A model generated the notes under the pieces. The model searched no databases. It saw only the letters and a program-made list of their open reading frames with translations, and was not told the origin of the DNA. Positions 1 to 9,266 of a stretch of 64,000 nucleotides of DNA are shown here, piece after piece. The DNA is from Inquilinus sp042743185. Its GTDB lineage: Bacteria > Pseudomonadota > Alphaproteobacteria > DSM-16000 > Inquilinaceae. The first letter of the stretch is position 1, and every line of letters starts with the position of its first letter. The translations under genes were made by a program, and so were the position numbers. Location: contig NZ_JBHYMS010000015.1 of assembly GCF_042743185.1 (NCBI RefSeq), positions 62,001-126,000 on the forward strand. The letters are read 5' to 3'.

Positions 1-165
1 GGGCGCCGGCGCGGCGCGAGCCCCCACTGATGTCAGGGCGGCTGCCGCCATCAGCATGGCCGCTGCAACCAGCACCGTCGCGGCCCAGCGCAGCAGGGCG
101 GTCTCTCCCACGGCGCGGGCGACGGCGACGGGGCCGGTCGGGCGGCGGGCAATCGGTCTGGTCAC
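1..165 (-). CDS. Exported protein, N-terminal part (probable DegP/Do-like protease)
   Basis: This is the first 55 codons of a gene that continues off the left edge. Translation from a GTG at 165 gives a basic N-terminus (TRPIARRPTGPVAVAR), a long Ala/Val/Leu-rich hydrophobic stretch and an Ala-rich end, which is a typical Sec signal peptide. A purine-rich ribosome site (GGGAGAG) lies about 5 bases upstream. The gene follows hflK-hflC in the same direction. In many alphaproteobacteria a DegP/Do-type periplasmic serine protease sits at this position, so that is the inferred identity. No catalytic residues are in view, so the export signal is seen but the function is inferred from context only. 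Confidence 0.55.
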   Translation of the reverse strand, partial: MTRPIARRPTGPVAVARAVGETALLRWAATVLVAAAMLMAAAALTSVGARAAPAP

Positions 166-190
166 GAACGCTCTCCCTCGCTCAAAGCAC

Positions 191-218
191 GACGCCGGCC
201 CCATTCGAGGCCGGCGTC
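191..218 (-). terminator. Hairpin between hflC and the downstream exported-protein gene
   Basis: There is a perfect 10-bp inverted repeat (GACGCCGGCC / GGCCGGCGTC) with an 8-base loop. It sits in the 93-bp gap between the end of hflC and the start of the next minus-strand gene. On the minus strand it is followed by GTGCTTTGAG, without a real T run. It could be a weak terminator or attenuator that lowers downstream expression, or an RNA-stabilising hairpin that protects the hflKC transcript. Confidence 0.45.
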
Positions 219-258
219 GGTCATCATACACCCGATCGTGGCGAGAAACGGGCCTGCA

Positions 259-1251
259 TCAGCCGGGGTTCCCCGGCGCCGCCGGCGCCGGCTGGGCCGG
301 CGTCTCGGGCGCCGCCGGCGCGGGGGCCGGGGCCGAGTTGTTGCCCGAGCCCGGCGGGGTCTGCTGGGTCACCGCCGGCACCAGGCCGCGGCCGGTGGCG
401 TCGTTGAAGTACTTGAAGAAATCGCCCTTCGGCGACAGCACCAGGGTGGTGCCGCTCGACCCCAGCGCGGTCTGATAGGCCTGCAGGCTGCGGTAGAAGG
501 AGAAGAACTGCGGGTCGGCGCCATAGGCGTCGGCCTGCACCTTGATCGCGTCGGCATCGCCCTGGCCGCGCAGCTCCTGCGCCTGGCGCTCCGCCTCGGC
601 CAGGAGGACGGTGCGGTCGCGGTCGGCGCTCGACTTGATCTGCGCCGAATACTCGGCGCCCTGGGCACGGTACTGCGCCGCCTCGCGCTCGCGCTCGGAG
701 CGCATGCGGTCATAGACCGACTGCACCGTGCCTTCCGGCACGTCGGCGCGGACGATGCGGACGTCGACGATCTCGATGCCCAGCGGCTTGGCGTTGGCTT
801 CGACCTGGTCCCGGATCGACCGCATGATCGGCCCGCGCTGCTCCGACAGCACGTCGAGCTGGTTGTAGTTGCCGAGCACGTTGCGCAGCGCGTTGTTGAC
901 GAAGCTGCTGATCCGGGTGCTGGCGGTGTTCTCGTTCCGCACCGACTGGAAGAACAGCAGCGGATCGGCAATGCGGTAGCGGGCGTAGCTGTCGACGTCG
1001 AGGCGGCGCTGGTCGGACAGGATCACCTGCTCGACCGGCGGGTCCACGTCCAGGACGCGCTTCTCGTAGAACTGGACGTTCTGGATCACCGGCAGCTTCA
1101 GCTTCAGCCCGGGCTCGGACTCGATCTTCACCACCTCGCCGAACTGCAGGACCAGCGCCTGCTCGTTCTGACCGACGGTGTAGAGGGAATCGGCCAGGAC
1201 CAGGCCGGCGACGACGATGGCGGCACCGAGGGCGGCAAGCTTGGCATTCAT
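259..1251 (-). CDS. hflC: HflC, membrane protease modulator (SPFH/Band 7)
   Basis: HflC pairs with HflK in an inner-membrane complex that encloses and modulates the FtsH protease. The 330-aa product has one N-terminal membrane segment (about residues 6-22), then the Band 7/SPFH region (VGQNEQALVLQFGEV onward), a helical segment rich in Arg/Glu/Ala and a Pro/Ala-rich tail from about residue 295. The length suits the family. The ATG is preceded by GGAGGGC and lies one base after the hflK stop codon (TGA-G-ATG), so the two genes should be translationally coupled. The Pro/Ala tail is longer than in E. coli HflC. Confidence 0.95.
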   Translation of the reverse strand: MNAKLAALGAAIVVAGLVLADSLYTVGQNEQALVLQFGEVVKIESEPGLKLKLPVIQNVQFYEKRVLDVDPPVEQVILSDQRRLDVDSYARYRIADPLLFFQSVRNENTASTRISSFVNNALRNVLGNYNQLDVLSEQRGPIMRSIRDQVEANAKPLGIEIVDVRIVRADVPEGTVQSVYDRMRSEREREAAQYRAQGAEYSAQIKSSADRDRTVLLAEAERQAQELRGQGDADAIKVQADAYGADPQFFSFYRSLQAYQTALGSSGTTLVLSPKGDFFKYFNDATGRGLVPAVTQQTPPGSGNNSAPAPAPAAPETPAQPAPAAPGNPG

Positions 1252-1252
1252 C

Positions 1253-2395
1253 TCACTGCCCTCCCCGCGGCGTCTGAGCCGCCGGCGGGCGGCTGATCAG
1301 CTCGTTCAGCGGCAGGTAGGGCAGCACGCCCTGGCCGCCGACGGCGTCGTCGATCATGATCTTGTTCGAACCCTTCAGCACGCTTTCCAGGGTCTCCAGA
1401 TAGAAGCGCTCGGCGGTGATCTCAGGCGCCGCCCGGTAGGATTGCAGCACCGAGGTGAAGCGCGCCGCGTCACCCTGGGCCTTGGCCACCACCTGCTCGC
1501 GATAGGCCTCGGCCTCCTGCACGATCCGCGCGGCATCGCCGCGGGCCCGCGGCACGATGTCGTTGCGATAGGTCTCGGCGTCGTTGCGCAGCCGGTCCTG
1601 GTCCTGGCGGGCGCGCTGCACGTCGTCGAAGGCGTCGATCACCTGCTGCGGCGGCGCCACCTTCTGCAGCTGCACCTGGTCGATCACCACGCCGGCGCCG
1701 AGCCGGCCCGGGGTGCCGTAGCTGTCGAGCGTCGCCTGCAGCAGGCGCCGGGCGTCCTGCTCGATCCGGCCGCGCGCCTCGTTCAGCGCCGGCTGGATCT
1801 CGGTGTGGCCGATCACCTCGCGCATCGCGCTCTCCGCCGCCACCTTCACGGTGGCGTCGGCGTTCTTGATGTTGAACAGGTAGGCGACCGGGTCGGAGAT
1901 GCGCCAGAGCACGACGAAATCGATGTCGACGATGTTCTCGTCGCCGGTCAGCATCTGGCTCTCGTCCGGCACATCGCGGCCGGCCGCGCGGCCCTCGCCG
2001 CTGGTGAAGCCGATCTCGATCCGGTTCTGCGTCGTCACCGACGGCTTGGTCACCGTCTCGATCGGCGCCGGCAGGTGGTAACGCAGGCCGGGCTGCTCGG
2101 TCCGGACATAGGCGCCGAATCGCTGGACCACGCCCAGCTCGTCCGGCTGCACCCGGTAGATGCCGGTCAGGAGCCAACCGATGATGATGACGACGATGGC
2201 AATCAGGATGCCACGACCGCCGCCGAAGCCCTTGGGCATGACCTGGCGGAACCGGTCCTGGCCGCGGCGGATCATCTCCTCGATGTCGGCCTGGCTGGGC
2301 CCGCCGCCGCGCCCCCAGGGATTCTGTCCGCCGCCTTGCGGTGATCCGCCCCAGGGGCCGCCGCCACCACCACCGCCTTGATTACTCCACGGCAT
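1253..2395 (-). CDS. hflK: HflK, membrane protease modulator (SPFH/Band 7)
   Basis: HflK is the partner of HflC in the FtsH-associated membrane complex. The 380-aa protein starts MPWSNQ and has a Gly/Pro-rich cytoplasmic leader (GGGGGGGPWGG and similar), one transmembrane segment around residues 62-80 (ILIAIVVIIIGWLLTG) and a Band 7 domain beginning YRVQPDELGVVQRFG. I chose the ATG at 2395 because GGGAAGGGATC lies just upstream; an in-frame ATG 11 codons further up has no comparable site. It is the first gene of hflK-hflC and diverges from mrp. Confidence 0.95.
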   Translation of the reverse strand: MPWSNQGGGGGGGPWGGSPQGGGQNPWGRGGGPSQADIEEMIRRGQDRFRQVMPKGFGGGRGILIAIVVIIIGWLLTGIYRVQPDELGVVQRFGAYVRTEQPGLRYHLPAPIETVTKPSVTTQNRIEIGFTSGEGRAAGRDVPDESQMLTGDENIVDIDFVVLWRISDPVAYLFNIKNADATVKVAAESAMREVIGHTEIQPALNEARGRIEQDARRLLQATLDSYGTPGRLGAGVVIDQVQLQKVAPPQQVIDAFDDVQRARQDQDRLRNDAETYRNDIVPRARGDAARIVQEAEAYREQVVAKAQGDAARFTSVLQSYRAAPEITAERFYLETLESVLKGSNKIMIDDAVGGQGVLPYLPLNELISRPPAAQTPRGGQ

Positions 2396-2512
2396 CCAGA
2401 TCCCTTCCCCCGTCGACCGCCCTGTCATCCCGGGCGCCGGATGCTATATCTCGGCGCGACGGGCAGCAATTGTGGAGCCTGTCATATTGGACAAAGGGCA
2501 GGAAGTTCAACC

Positions 2513-3658
2513 ATGGCGACAGGCCGGACGACGGTAACCGAGGCCGCAGTGCGCGAGGCGCTGGGCCGCGTACGGGACGAGGAACGCGGCGGCGACCTCG
2601 TCGGTCTCGGCATGATCTCGGGCCTCACCCTGCGCGACGGCCATGTGCTGTTCTCGATCGAGGTCGATCCGCAGCGCGGCCCGGCCCTGGAGCCGTTGCG
2701 CCAGGCGGCGGAGAAGGCCGTGGCGGTGGTCCCGGGCGTGCTCTCGGTCACCGCGGTCCTGACCGCCCATCGCGGCTCCGGCCCGGCGGCCCCGGCCTCC
2801 GCCGCGCCGGGCACAGCGCCCCGGCCGGCCGCTCCGGGTGGGGCACAAAGCCGCAAGCTGCCGGTGGCCGGGATCGGGTCGATCATCGCCGTCGCCTCGG
2901 GCAAGGGCGGCGTCGGCAAGTCGACCACCGCGGTCAACCTCGCCCTCGGCCTCGCGGCCCTCGGGCTGAAGGTCGGGCTGCTCGACGCCGACATCTACGG
3001 CCCGTCGATGCCGCGGATGACCGGGATCACCGGCAAGCCCAGCTCGCCCGACGGCAAGAGCCTGGACCCGAAGGAGAATTACGGGCTGAAGGTGATGTCG
3101 ATCGGCTTCCTGATCGACGAGGAGACGCCGATGATCTGGCGCGGCCCGATGGTGCAGTCGGCGCTGTCGCAGATGCTGCGCGACGTCAACTGGGGCACGC
3201 TCGACGTGCTGGTGGTCGACATGCCGCCGGGCACAGGCGACGCCCAGCTGACCATGGCGCAGCAGGTGCCGCTGGCCGGCGCCGTGATCGTGTCGACGCC
3301 GCAGGACATCGCCCTGCTCGACGCCCGCAAGGGCCTGAACATGTTCCGCAAGGTCGATGTCCCGGTGCTCGGGATCATCGAGAACATGAGCTATTTCTGC
3401 TGCCCGAACTGCGGCCACCGCACCGACATCTTCAGCCATGGCGGGGCGCGGGCCGAGGCGGAGAAGCTGGGCTGCGACTTCCTCGGCGAGATCCCGCTCG
3501 ACATCACCATCCGCGAGACCTCGGATTCCGGGCACCCGATCGTGGTCTCGGCGCCGGACAGCCCGCACGCCGAGGCCTATCGCGGGATAGCGGCGCGGGT
3601 GTGGGCCAAGCTGCGCTCCGGCGCCGGCCCGGCCGCCCCTCGGATCGTGATCGAGTGA
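2513..3658 (+). CDS. mrp: Mrp/ApbC family Fe-S cluster carrier ATPase
   Basis: This is a P-loop ATPase that carries and transfers iron-sulfur clusters (Mrp/ApbC/Ind1 family). The 381-aa protein has an N-terminal MIP18/DUF59-like domain (about residues 5-85), an Ala/Pro linker, a deviant Walker A motif GKGGVGKST near residue 131 and the conserved C-terminal CxxC of the family (CCPNC near residue 296), which binds the cluster at a dimer interface. The ATG at 2513 follows GGCAGGAAG. It diverges from hflK, an arrangement common in alphaproteobacteria. Confidence 0.95.
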   Translation: MATGRTTVTEAAVREALGRVRDEERGGDLVGLGMISGLTLRDGHVLFSIEVDPQRGPALEPLRQAAEKAVAVVPGVLSVTAVLTAHRGSGPAAPASAAPGTAPRPAAPGGAQSRKLPVAGIGSIIAVASGKGGVGKSTTAVNLALGLAALGLKVGLLDADIYGPSMPRMTGITGKPSSPDGKSLDPKENYGLKVMSIGFLIDEETPMIWRGPMVQSALSQMLRDVNWGTLDVLVVDMPPGTGDAQLTMAQQVPLAGAVIVSTPQDIALLDARKGLNMFRKVDVPVLGIIENMSYFCCPNCGHRTDIFSHGGARAEAEKLGCDFLGEIPLDITIRETSDSGHPIVVSAPDSPHAEAYRGIAARVWAKLRSGAGPAAPRIVIE

Positions 3659-3756
3659 CCGCCACGGCGTCACCACCTCGCCACAAATCGATCCGATAAC
3701 GAGCGCAATCGCGGCGCCGGGACGGACCCGGCGCCGGCCCTCGGAGTGGGAGAGTG

Positions 3757-4089
3757 ATGCGACGTTTCTGCCGGATCGCGGTTCTCGCCGCGGCCGCAGC
3801 CGGGCTTCCGGCCGCGGTGCCGGCCCAGGCCTTGCCGGATTCGGTCGAGATCCAGAACCGGCGCAGCGCCACGATCGAGGATCTGCGCGTCTCGCCCGAC
3901 TTCGAAAGCTCCTGGGGCTACAACCGGCTGCGCGCGGCACCGCTGGCACCCGGTGCCTCCGCCCGGATCCCGGTCGAGGACCTGCACGGCGGCTGCTATT
4001 TCGACGTCAAGGTGCGCCAGAACGACGGCGCCGAGGCGGAATACTGGAGCCTCAACCTGTGCAGCCGGCCCGTGATCGATCTGGACTGA
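3757..4089 (+). CDS. Small secreted protein of unknown function
   Basis: This encodes about 110 residues starting MRRFCRIAVLAAAAAGLPAAVPAQA, a clear Sec signal peptide with a probable AQA cleavage site, followed by roughly 85 mature residues. The mature part contains two cysteines (in GGCYFDV and NLCSRPV) that could form a disulfide, and it ends VIDLD. The pattern of short strands suggests a small beta-sandwich, but I do not recognise the family. A GGGAGAG site precedes overlapping GTG and ATG starts at 3754 and 3757. It stands alone between mrp and the convergent large LysM-like gene. Confidence 0.7.
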   Translation: MRRFCRIAVLAAAAAGLPAAVPAQALPDSVEIQNRRSATIEDLRVSPDFESSWGYNRLRAAPLAPGASARIPVEDLHGGCYFDVKVRQNDGAEAEYWSLNLCSRPVIDLD

Positions 4090-4102
4090 TCGAGCCGGCC
4101 GG

Positions 4103-7100
4103 TCAGGGGTTGCCGCCCGCCTGACGCCTCTGGTTCCAGAGGGGCATCGGGTCGGCCGGGGCCGAGGCGCGGATCGGCGGCGCGGCACCGGCGGGTGCGG
4201 CCTGGCCTTCCAGGAACTGGCGGATCGCCTCGATCCTGGCCGGCGGGGTCAGGATCTCGTTGCCGAGCGTCGGTAGCACGCCGTCACGGAAATCCGCGAT
4301 CGCCTGCCGCTGCTGGTCCGTCCTTCCCAAGGCTTCGAGATCCGCCAAATATTGCCTCATCGCGGCCGCGCCGCCCTCGGGGAACAGGACGCCCTGGCCT
4401 TGCTCCCCGTGCCTCAGGAAGGAGTCCAGCCAACTCGGGACCGTAAGATACCGTTTGCCGCCGCCCTCTCCGCCATAGGTGTGGAGCACGTCCTCGCGTT
4501 CCCTCACGGCACGGGAGACTCCGCGCGGCGTCTCCTTCGACACGCCCGGCGGGTCGATCTTGACTTGGCCGCGGAACTCGAGCGAAGCGGCGACCGGAAG
4601 GAAGGGCAAGCTGAACGTCGGCAGCTTCAGGGACAGGGTGAAGCGCGTCGCCTCGGCCACGAAGGAAGCCATCGGTCCGGTCAGCCGGCGATACATGTTG
4701 ACCTCGGACGGCACTCCTCGAACCAGCGGCGTCTTGTCCTCCTCCCTCGAGCGCGGCAGGGCCGTGTCGTCCCCCAGCAGCCTGTCCTGCTCGGCTGCGC
4801 TGATCCGGTCCCGGTAAGCTGCGTTGGAGAGCGCCCGATCGGGGTTGGGGACGTTGTCCCGCAGGCCGGGGATGCTCTCGGTCGGATACAGATCGTTGAA
4901 GATGAAATCGGCATTCGCCGCGTCGGGATGCCACCGGTAGTCCCTGCCGGTCAGCAGATCGGCATATTCCTCCGCATATTTGCCGGTGACCGCCGAGAGA
5001 CGCATGCCGCTGGCACGGCCGGGCACGTAGGAGACGGCGGAGGCAGGATCGATCCGCTCATCGCCCACCAGGCCCCGGATGGTCGCGAGATCAGGCTCCG
5101 AATCCAGGAGAAGACGGCTGGTCTCGTCGTCCACCACGATCCTGGTCCGCATCGACAGCCGCTCATAGGTGGCCTGCATCTGATCCCAGGCCTGTCGCGA
5201 CAGCACGGTGCCTTCCGGGATGGTGACCTTGATGTTGTCCTCCGGCCGCCGCTCGGCGCCCAGGAGCAGCAGCTGCTTCAACCCGGGGATGAAGTTCGTC
5301 CAGAAGCGCGGCCGGACGCCGAGCTTCTGCTCCTCCATCAGCTTGGTGAAGGTGATGCCGCCCTCCGGCACGGTCACGAAGGCGTCGACGGGGGCGTCGC
5401 GGCCGGCGACGGTGCCGAGCAGATCCATCTCGCCCGGATGGAGCGTCACCGTCTGCGCGTCGGGCAGCATGGCACCCCAGCTCAGCTCCATCACGCTGCC
5501 GGGCAGCTTCCCGCCGTCCGCATCGCGCGGCGCGCCGACGTCGCGCACGCCCTGCAGCGTCGGCATGAAATCCGCCGAGACCTGGGTCGGGTCGATCGCG
5601 AACAGCGCCTCCTGGCCCTGCTTCAGCACGGTCGATCCCTTGATCTGGAAGACGGTCTGGTTGGAGGTGGGCAGCAGCCCCGCCTCCTTGAGCGTGACGT
5701 TGCGGTATTCGTGCGGCCGCTGCGACACCGTCAGCTCACGGCCCAACGTCAGCCGCAGCGGCTTGGCGGACCCCATCACCAGGCTGTCGATGACGGACTG
5801 CCCGAGCGCCCTGACGTTCATCTTGGTGCTGATGGCCGCCCCGGCGGAGGCCAGGGTCGGCCGGCCGAACTGCGGCAAGTTCTCCTGCGTGGCCATGTCC
5901 GGGTTGCCGAGAATCCGGAACTGGGCACCGAGGCGGAACTCCGGGATCTTGCTCTGCCAGCCCCACGGCTTGGGGACGTCCCCTTCCTGCCGCATCCCGC
6001 CATTGGCCTGCAGCATGTCGCGGCGCGCAGCGATCCGGGCCATCATGTCGGGGTGCATGGCGACGTTCTGGACGGTGCCCGGCAGCGCCCCCATTGCCGC
6101 CGAGATCGCCTCGTTCCGGTTCATGTGGCGGCCTTCGGTCAGCTGCGCCACCAGCTCGGCACCGCCGAAGTTGCTGACCAGATCGTTGCCGAACTGGGCG
6201 GTCAGGCCCAGGCGCGACAGGCGCATGGATTGCGCTGCATTGGCAGCGTCGTCAGTGGCATTGACCACGTCGTCGGCCGCGTTGGCGACGTCGTCGGCGG
6301 CGTTGACCACATCGTCGGTTGCGTTGACGGCATCATCGGCCGTGCTGGCAGCCGGGCTGACCAGCCGGTGTACCGGGATGGCGCCCGCCACCGCCCCGGT
6401 GACCGGCGCGGTGGCGAGGTAGATCCCCTGAGTCTGGAGGGATCTCAGCATCTGCTGCCCACCCTCGCCGGTGAGCAGTTGGCCGTCGAAGGCCAGCCGG
6501 GTGGCATCGCTGGTGAGTTGGCCGGCGCCGTTCACCACCTGCCCCGTCGTGGCACCCGCGGCCGTGGCGACGGATCGCTGCGCCAGGTTCGGCAGCGCGG
6601 TGGCGCTGAGCCGCGCGCCCACGGCGGTCGAGACCTTCATCCCGGCCGCGGTGGCCCCGGCGGTCGTGATCGACGACAGGCCGTCGATCGCCGTGTCCTT
6701 CAGCATCGCCTTGGTGTGGTCCCAGGTGACCCCGGCACCGTCGCCCTTGCTGCCGTCGAGACCGACCGCATCCATGCCGAAGCCGATGATCGAGCTGTGG
6801 CCGTCGGCATACATGTCCTTGCCCTGGACCACGGCGCTGATGTCGCCGGCCGCGTCGATCAGCTCGTAGGTGCCGAATCCTGCGGCGAAGCCGGCCACGA
6901 CATTGCCGCCGGTGGCCGCGGTGGTGACGATGCCGACCGTGGTCGCCGCGACCACCCGGCCGACCTCGCCGATCGTGTTCCAGGTCTCGTCGCTCTCCGC
7001 CATCGCATCGGCATGCTCCTTGAACTCCTCCTGGAAGTTCCCGAGGACGGCGTTCACCTTCTGCTCGTATTGGTCCTGCGGCAGGCCGGTGTCGTTCGCC

Positions 7101-7846
7101 TTCAGCTGCTTCAGGTCGTCGAGCTTGTCCTCGAGGAAGTCCTGGAACTCCTCGCCCGAGCTCTTGCCCGGCGTGATCCAGCCCCAGCCCTTGCGGACGA
7201 AGCTCTGGTCGTCGAGCTTGTCCTTGACCTGCTGCAGATTGGCCTCGACCGCGGAGATCTGCTGGTCGAGCGCCGTGTCCCGCGACTGCTGCTGGACCTC
7301 GCCGTCGACCTGGTCCAGCGCCTCCTTCGTCTCCAGCGACAGCCGGTCGGTGCCGACCGCCCAGCTGTTCAGGGCCTGCAGCTTGGCCTGCTGGTCGGCG
7401 GTGAGCTGGAGCTGGCCGTTGGCGTCGAGCTCGACGGTCTGGCGCAGCTCGCCGGCGATCGCCGACTGCACCGCGTCCCAGTTGCGCTGGCTGTCGGGCG
7501 CGCTCGTCCCGTGCTCGCGGTCATAGGCCAGCGCCGTGTCGATCACCGCTTCCGTCTGGGCGCTGACCGGCGACGCCCCGGGCTGGAAGTAGATGTCGCC
7601 GGGATTGATGTTGTTCGGGTCCGGGAACTGCCCGTTGTTGGCGACGCCGTCGGCCCCCACCAGCCGTATCAGCCCGTCGCCGGGTTGCACCTGGCCCGCC
7701 GTCTCGTAGCCATGCGATTCGGGCGGGCGCCCCTCGGCCGCCGCGCGGGCCTCCAGGGCCCGTTGCACCGCCGCCTGGAACTCGCGATCGGTGTTGGGCC
7801 GGACCGGGCTGGCGGGCCGTGGGTTGCGCTCGATCGGCTTCAGCAT
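4103..7846 (-). CDS. Large LysM-like multidomain protein, function unknown
   Basis: This 1247-aa protein has no signal peptide. About residues 45-90 resemble a LysM module (VQPGDGLIRLVG ... NNINPGDIYFQPG). A Gln/Asp/Leu-rich segment with coiled-coil character spans about 178-260. A Gly/Ala-rich hydrophobic stretch at about 293-337 (VVAATTVGIVTTAATGG) could insert in a membrane. A short imperfect repeat of DDVVNA(A/T) lies at about 502-537. The C-terminal half has no motif I recognise. The mix of LysM, coiled coil, Gly-rich hydrophobic region and unknown C-terminus recalls large effector or polymorphic-toxin architectures, but no toxin domain or immunity gene is evident. It diverges from another LysM-like gene across about 210 bp. 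Confidence 0.75.
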   Translation of the reverse strand: MLKPIERNPRPASPVRPNTDREFQAAVQRALEARAAAEGRPPESHGYETAGQVQPGDGLIRLVGADGVANNGQFPDPNNINPGDIYFQPGASPVSAQTEAVIDTALAYDREHGTSAPDSQRNWDAVQSAIAGELRQTVELDANGQLQLTADQQAKLQALNSWAVGTDRLSLETKEALDQVDGEVQQQSRDTALDQQISAVEANLQQVKDKLDDQSFVRKGWGWITPGKSSGEEFQDFLEDKLDDLKQLKANDTGLPQDQYEQKVNAVLGNFQEEFKEHADAMAESDETWNTIGEVGRVVAATTVGIVTTAATGGNVVAGFAAGFGTYELIDAAGDISAVVQGKDMYADGHSSIIGFGMDAVGLDGSKGDGAGVTWDHTKAMLKDTAIDGLSSITTAGATAAGMKVSTAVGARLSATALPNLAQRSVATAAGATTGQVVNGAGQLTSDATRLAFDGQLLTGEGGQQMLRSLQTQGIYLATAPVTGAVAGAIPVHRLVSPAASTADDAVNATDDVVNAADDVANAADDVVNATDDAANAAQSMRLSRLGLTAQFGNDLVSNFGGAELVAQLTEGRHMNRNEAISAAMGALPGTVQNVAMHPDMMARIAARRDMLQANGGMRQEGDVPKPWGWQSKIPEFRLGAQFRILGNPDMATQENLPQFGRPTLASAGAAISTKMNVRALGQSVIDSLVMGSAKPLRLTLGRELTVSQRPHEYRNVTLKEAGLLPTSNQTVFQIKGSTVLKQGQEALFAIDPTQVSADFMPTLQGVRDVGAPRDADGGKLPGSVMELSWGAMLPDAQTVTLHPGEMDLLGTVAGRDAPVDAFVTVPEGGITFTKLMEEQKLGVRPRFWTNFIPGLKQLLLLGAERRPEDNIKVTIPEGTVLSRQAWDQMQATYERLSMRTRIVVDDETSRLLLDSEPDLATIRGLVGDERIDPASAVSYVPGRASGMRLSAVTGKYAEEYADLLTGRDYRWHPDAANADFIFNDLYPTESIPGLRDNVPNPDRALSNAAYRDRISAAEQDRLLGDDTALPRSREEDKTPLVRGVPSEVNMYRRLTGPMASFVAEATRFTLSLKLPTFSLPFLPVAASLEFRGQVKIDPPGVSKETPRGVSRAVREREDVLHTYGGEGGGKRYLTVPSWLDSFLRHGEQGQGVLFPEGGAAAMRQYLADLEALGRTDQQRQAIADFRDGVLPTLGNEILTPPARIEAIRQFLEGQAAPAGAAPPIRASAPADPMPLWNQRRQAGGNP

Positions 7847-8058
7847 GTCTTCCCGCCGCCTTCGTGGACCGGTCGGGAAGCTTAGAAAAATTGCATGACG
7901 CCGTTATTTCATTTGTATGACAAAGAGGACGGAGCGCTCGAAATGGGATCTAAGTCCCACGAATCCTAAACGATCGAGATCTTCACCGAACCGTCATCTT
8001 CCCGAGGGGACCTGTCGCTTATGGTGCCGCCCCCGGGGTGGAGAGGATGGAGGCCGGA

Positions 8059-9225
8059 ATGGCGATCGAGGTCGACAAGGACGGGCGCATGGTCAGGGTC
8101 CAGGACGGCGTCACGACCTATGTGCCCACCGGGCAGCAGCAGCAGTGGCAGGCCGCCGTCCAGCAAGCGATGCAGCGGAACGGCATCGATGCGGACGAGG
8201 CCTCGAACATGCGGTTCCTGATCGCCGAGCAGGGCGATTCGCAATGGTCGATGGCGGAGCAGGTCGGCTCCCCATGGACCGAGATGGTCGACCACAACAA
8301 CTTCGCCAACGACGACCTGATCCAGATCGGCGAGGCCGTGGCGGTGCCCGCCCCCACGCCGGAAGGGGCCGGGGCCCTGGGCCCCGAGGGCCGGGACGCC
8401 TTCGCCCAGAGCATCGAGACCCGCGCCAACCACGCCGCCAATGCGGATTCCGGCACCGCCACCCAGCAATGGGACGGGATCAACGCCGATATCCGGACCT
8501 ATCTCAACTCGGTACCGCAGGACGATTTCGTCCAGGCGACGTTCGACCTGGTCGGCTACGACTATGCCGCCGAGGGCTCAGCCCATGCGCGCAGCTTCGT
8601 GATCAACAACGCGCTCGACGCGCTGGGCGACGACAAGGGCGCGCAGCAGCAGATGGTCGACCAGCTGCTCGGCCAGGATTGGCCCGTCAACGGCGACGAC
8701 ATCAAGGCCGACGTCACCCAGATCGCGCAGGAGCGCGGGCTGACCGCCGCCGACACCCAGGCCCCCGCCGATCAGCAGACCGATCCGGGGCTGAGCGCGA
8801 TTCAGTCGGCTGCCGACAGCGGGGATCGCGCCCAGGTCCGGGCGCAGATCTGGAACTACGTCGGCCAGGTGACCGGTGCCGACAACAGCGCCAAGTTCCA
8901 GGCGATCACGGGGCACGACTGGGGCGCCGCCTCCGGCTTGGTCATGGAGGAGCTGTACAACACGGTCGTGCAGAACGTGAACGACCCGGTGCCGGCCTAC
9001 ACCAATCCGGGGGCGGAGAGCCCCATCCCCGGCAACACCCGCCAGTACCTCAAGAACTACCTCGCCGCCCTGCCCGCGGTCTGCACCGACCTGCCCGAGG
9101 ACCAGCGCCAGTATCTCGAGCGCGACAAGGTGGCCGACAGGCTGTCGGGGCAGGAGTGGGAGAACAACGACGCCACCAGGCCGCTGGTCACGCAGGTACG
9201 GAACGAGCTCGGCATTCCGGAATGA
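8059..9225 (+). CDS. LysM-like protein with four internal repeats, function unknown
   Basis: This 388-aa protein has an N-terminal LysM-like module (FLIAEQGDSQWSMAEQVGS ... NDDLIQIGEAVAVP) at about residues 46-95. The remainder is acidic and helical, with four diverged copies of a unit centred on G-x-[DE]-[WY] (at about residues 166, 205, 285 and 364), each followed by a helix. There is no signal peptide. I prefer the ATG at 8059 because GGAGG lies 6-7 bases upstream; GTG 8038 and ATG 8047 are in-frame alternatives. It diverges from the 1247-aa LysM-like gene, so the two may be co-controlled. I do not recognise the family beyond LysM. Confidence 0.75.
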   Translation: MAIEVDKDGRMVRVQDGVTTYVPTGQQQQWQAAVQQAMQRNGIDADEASNMRFLIAEQGDSQWSMAEQVGSPWTEMVDHNNFANDDLIQIGEAVAVPAPTPEGAGALGPEGRDAFAQSIETRANHAANADSGTATQQWDGINADIRTYLNSVPQDDFVQATFDLVGYDYAAEGSAHARSFVINNALDALGDDKGAQQQMVDQLLGQDWPVNGDDIKADVTQIAQERGLTAADTQAPADQQTDPGLSAIQSAADSGDRAQVRAQIWNYVGQVTGADNSAKFQAITGHDWGAASGLVMEELYNTVVQNVNDPVPAYTNPGAESPIPGNTRQYLKNYLAALPAVCTDLPEDQRQYLERDKVADRLSGQEWENNDATRPLVTQVRNELGIPE

Positions 9226-9228
9226 TCA

Positions 9229-9266
9229 GCCGGCCTCACGCCGGTCGGCGCCGGCGTCAGGCCGGC
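9229..9266. terminator. Strong hairpin at convergent gene ends
   Basis: An inverted repeat of 16 bases per arm (GCCGGCCTCACGCCGG / CCGGCGTCAGGCCGGC, one central mismatch) has a 6-base loop. It lies just after the LysM-like gene and overlaps the last codons of thyX, which runs towards it. There is no T run. It could serve as a bidirectional transcript end or an mRNA 3' stabiliser. Confidence 0.45.

Noticed and set aside
4352..7885. A reading frame of nearly 1180 codons on the plus strand opposite the large LysM-like gene
   Set aside because: It is the antisense of a GC-rich gene whose third-position bias keeps the opposite frame open. Its product is rich in Arg, His, Gly and Leu, has no recognisable motif, and the minus-strand frame has coherent domains and a start.
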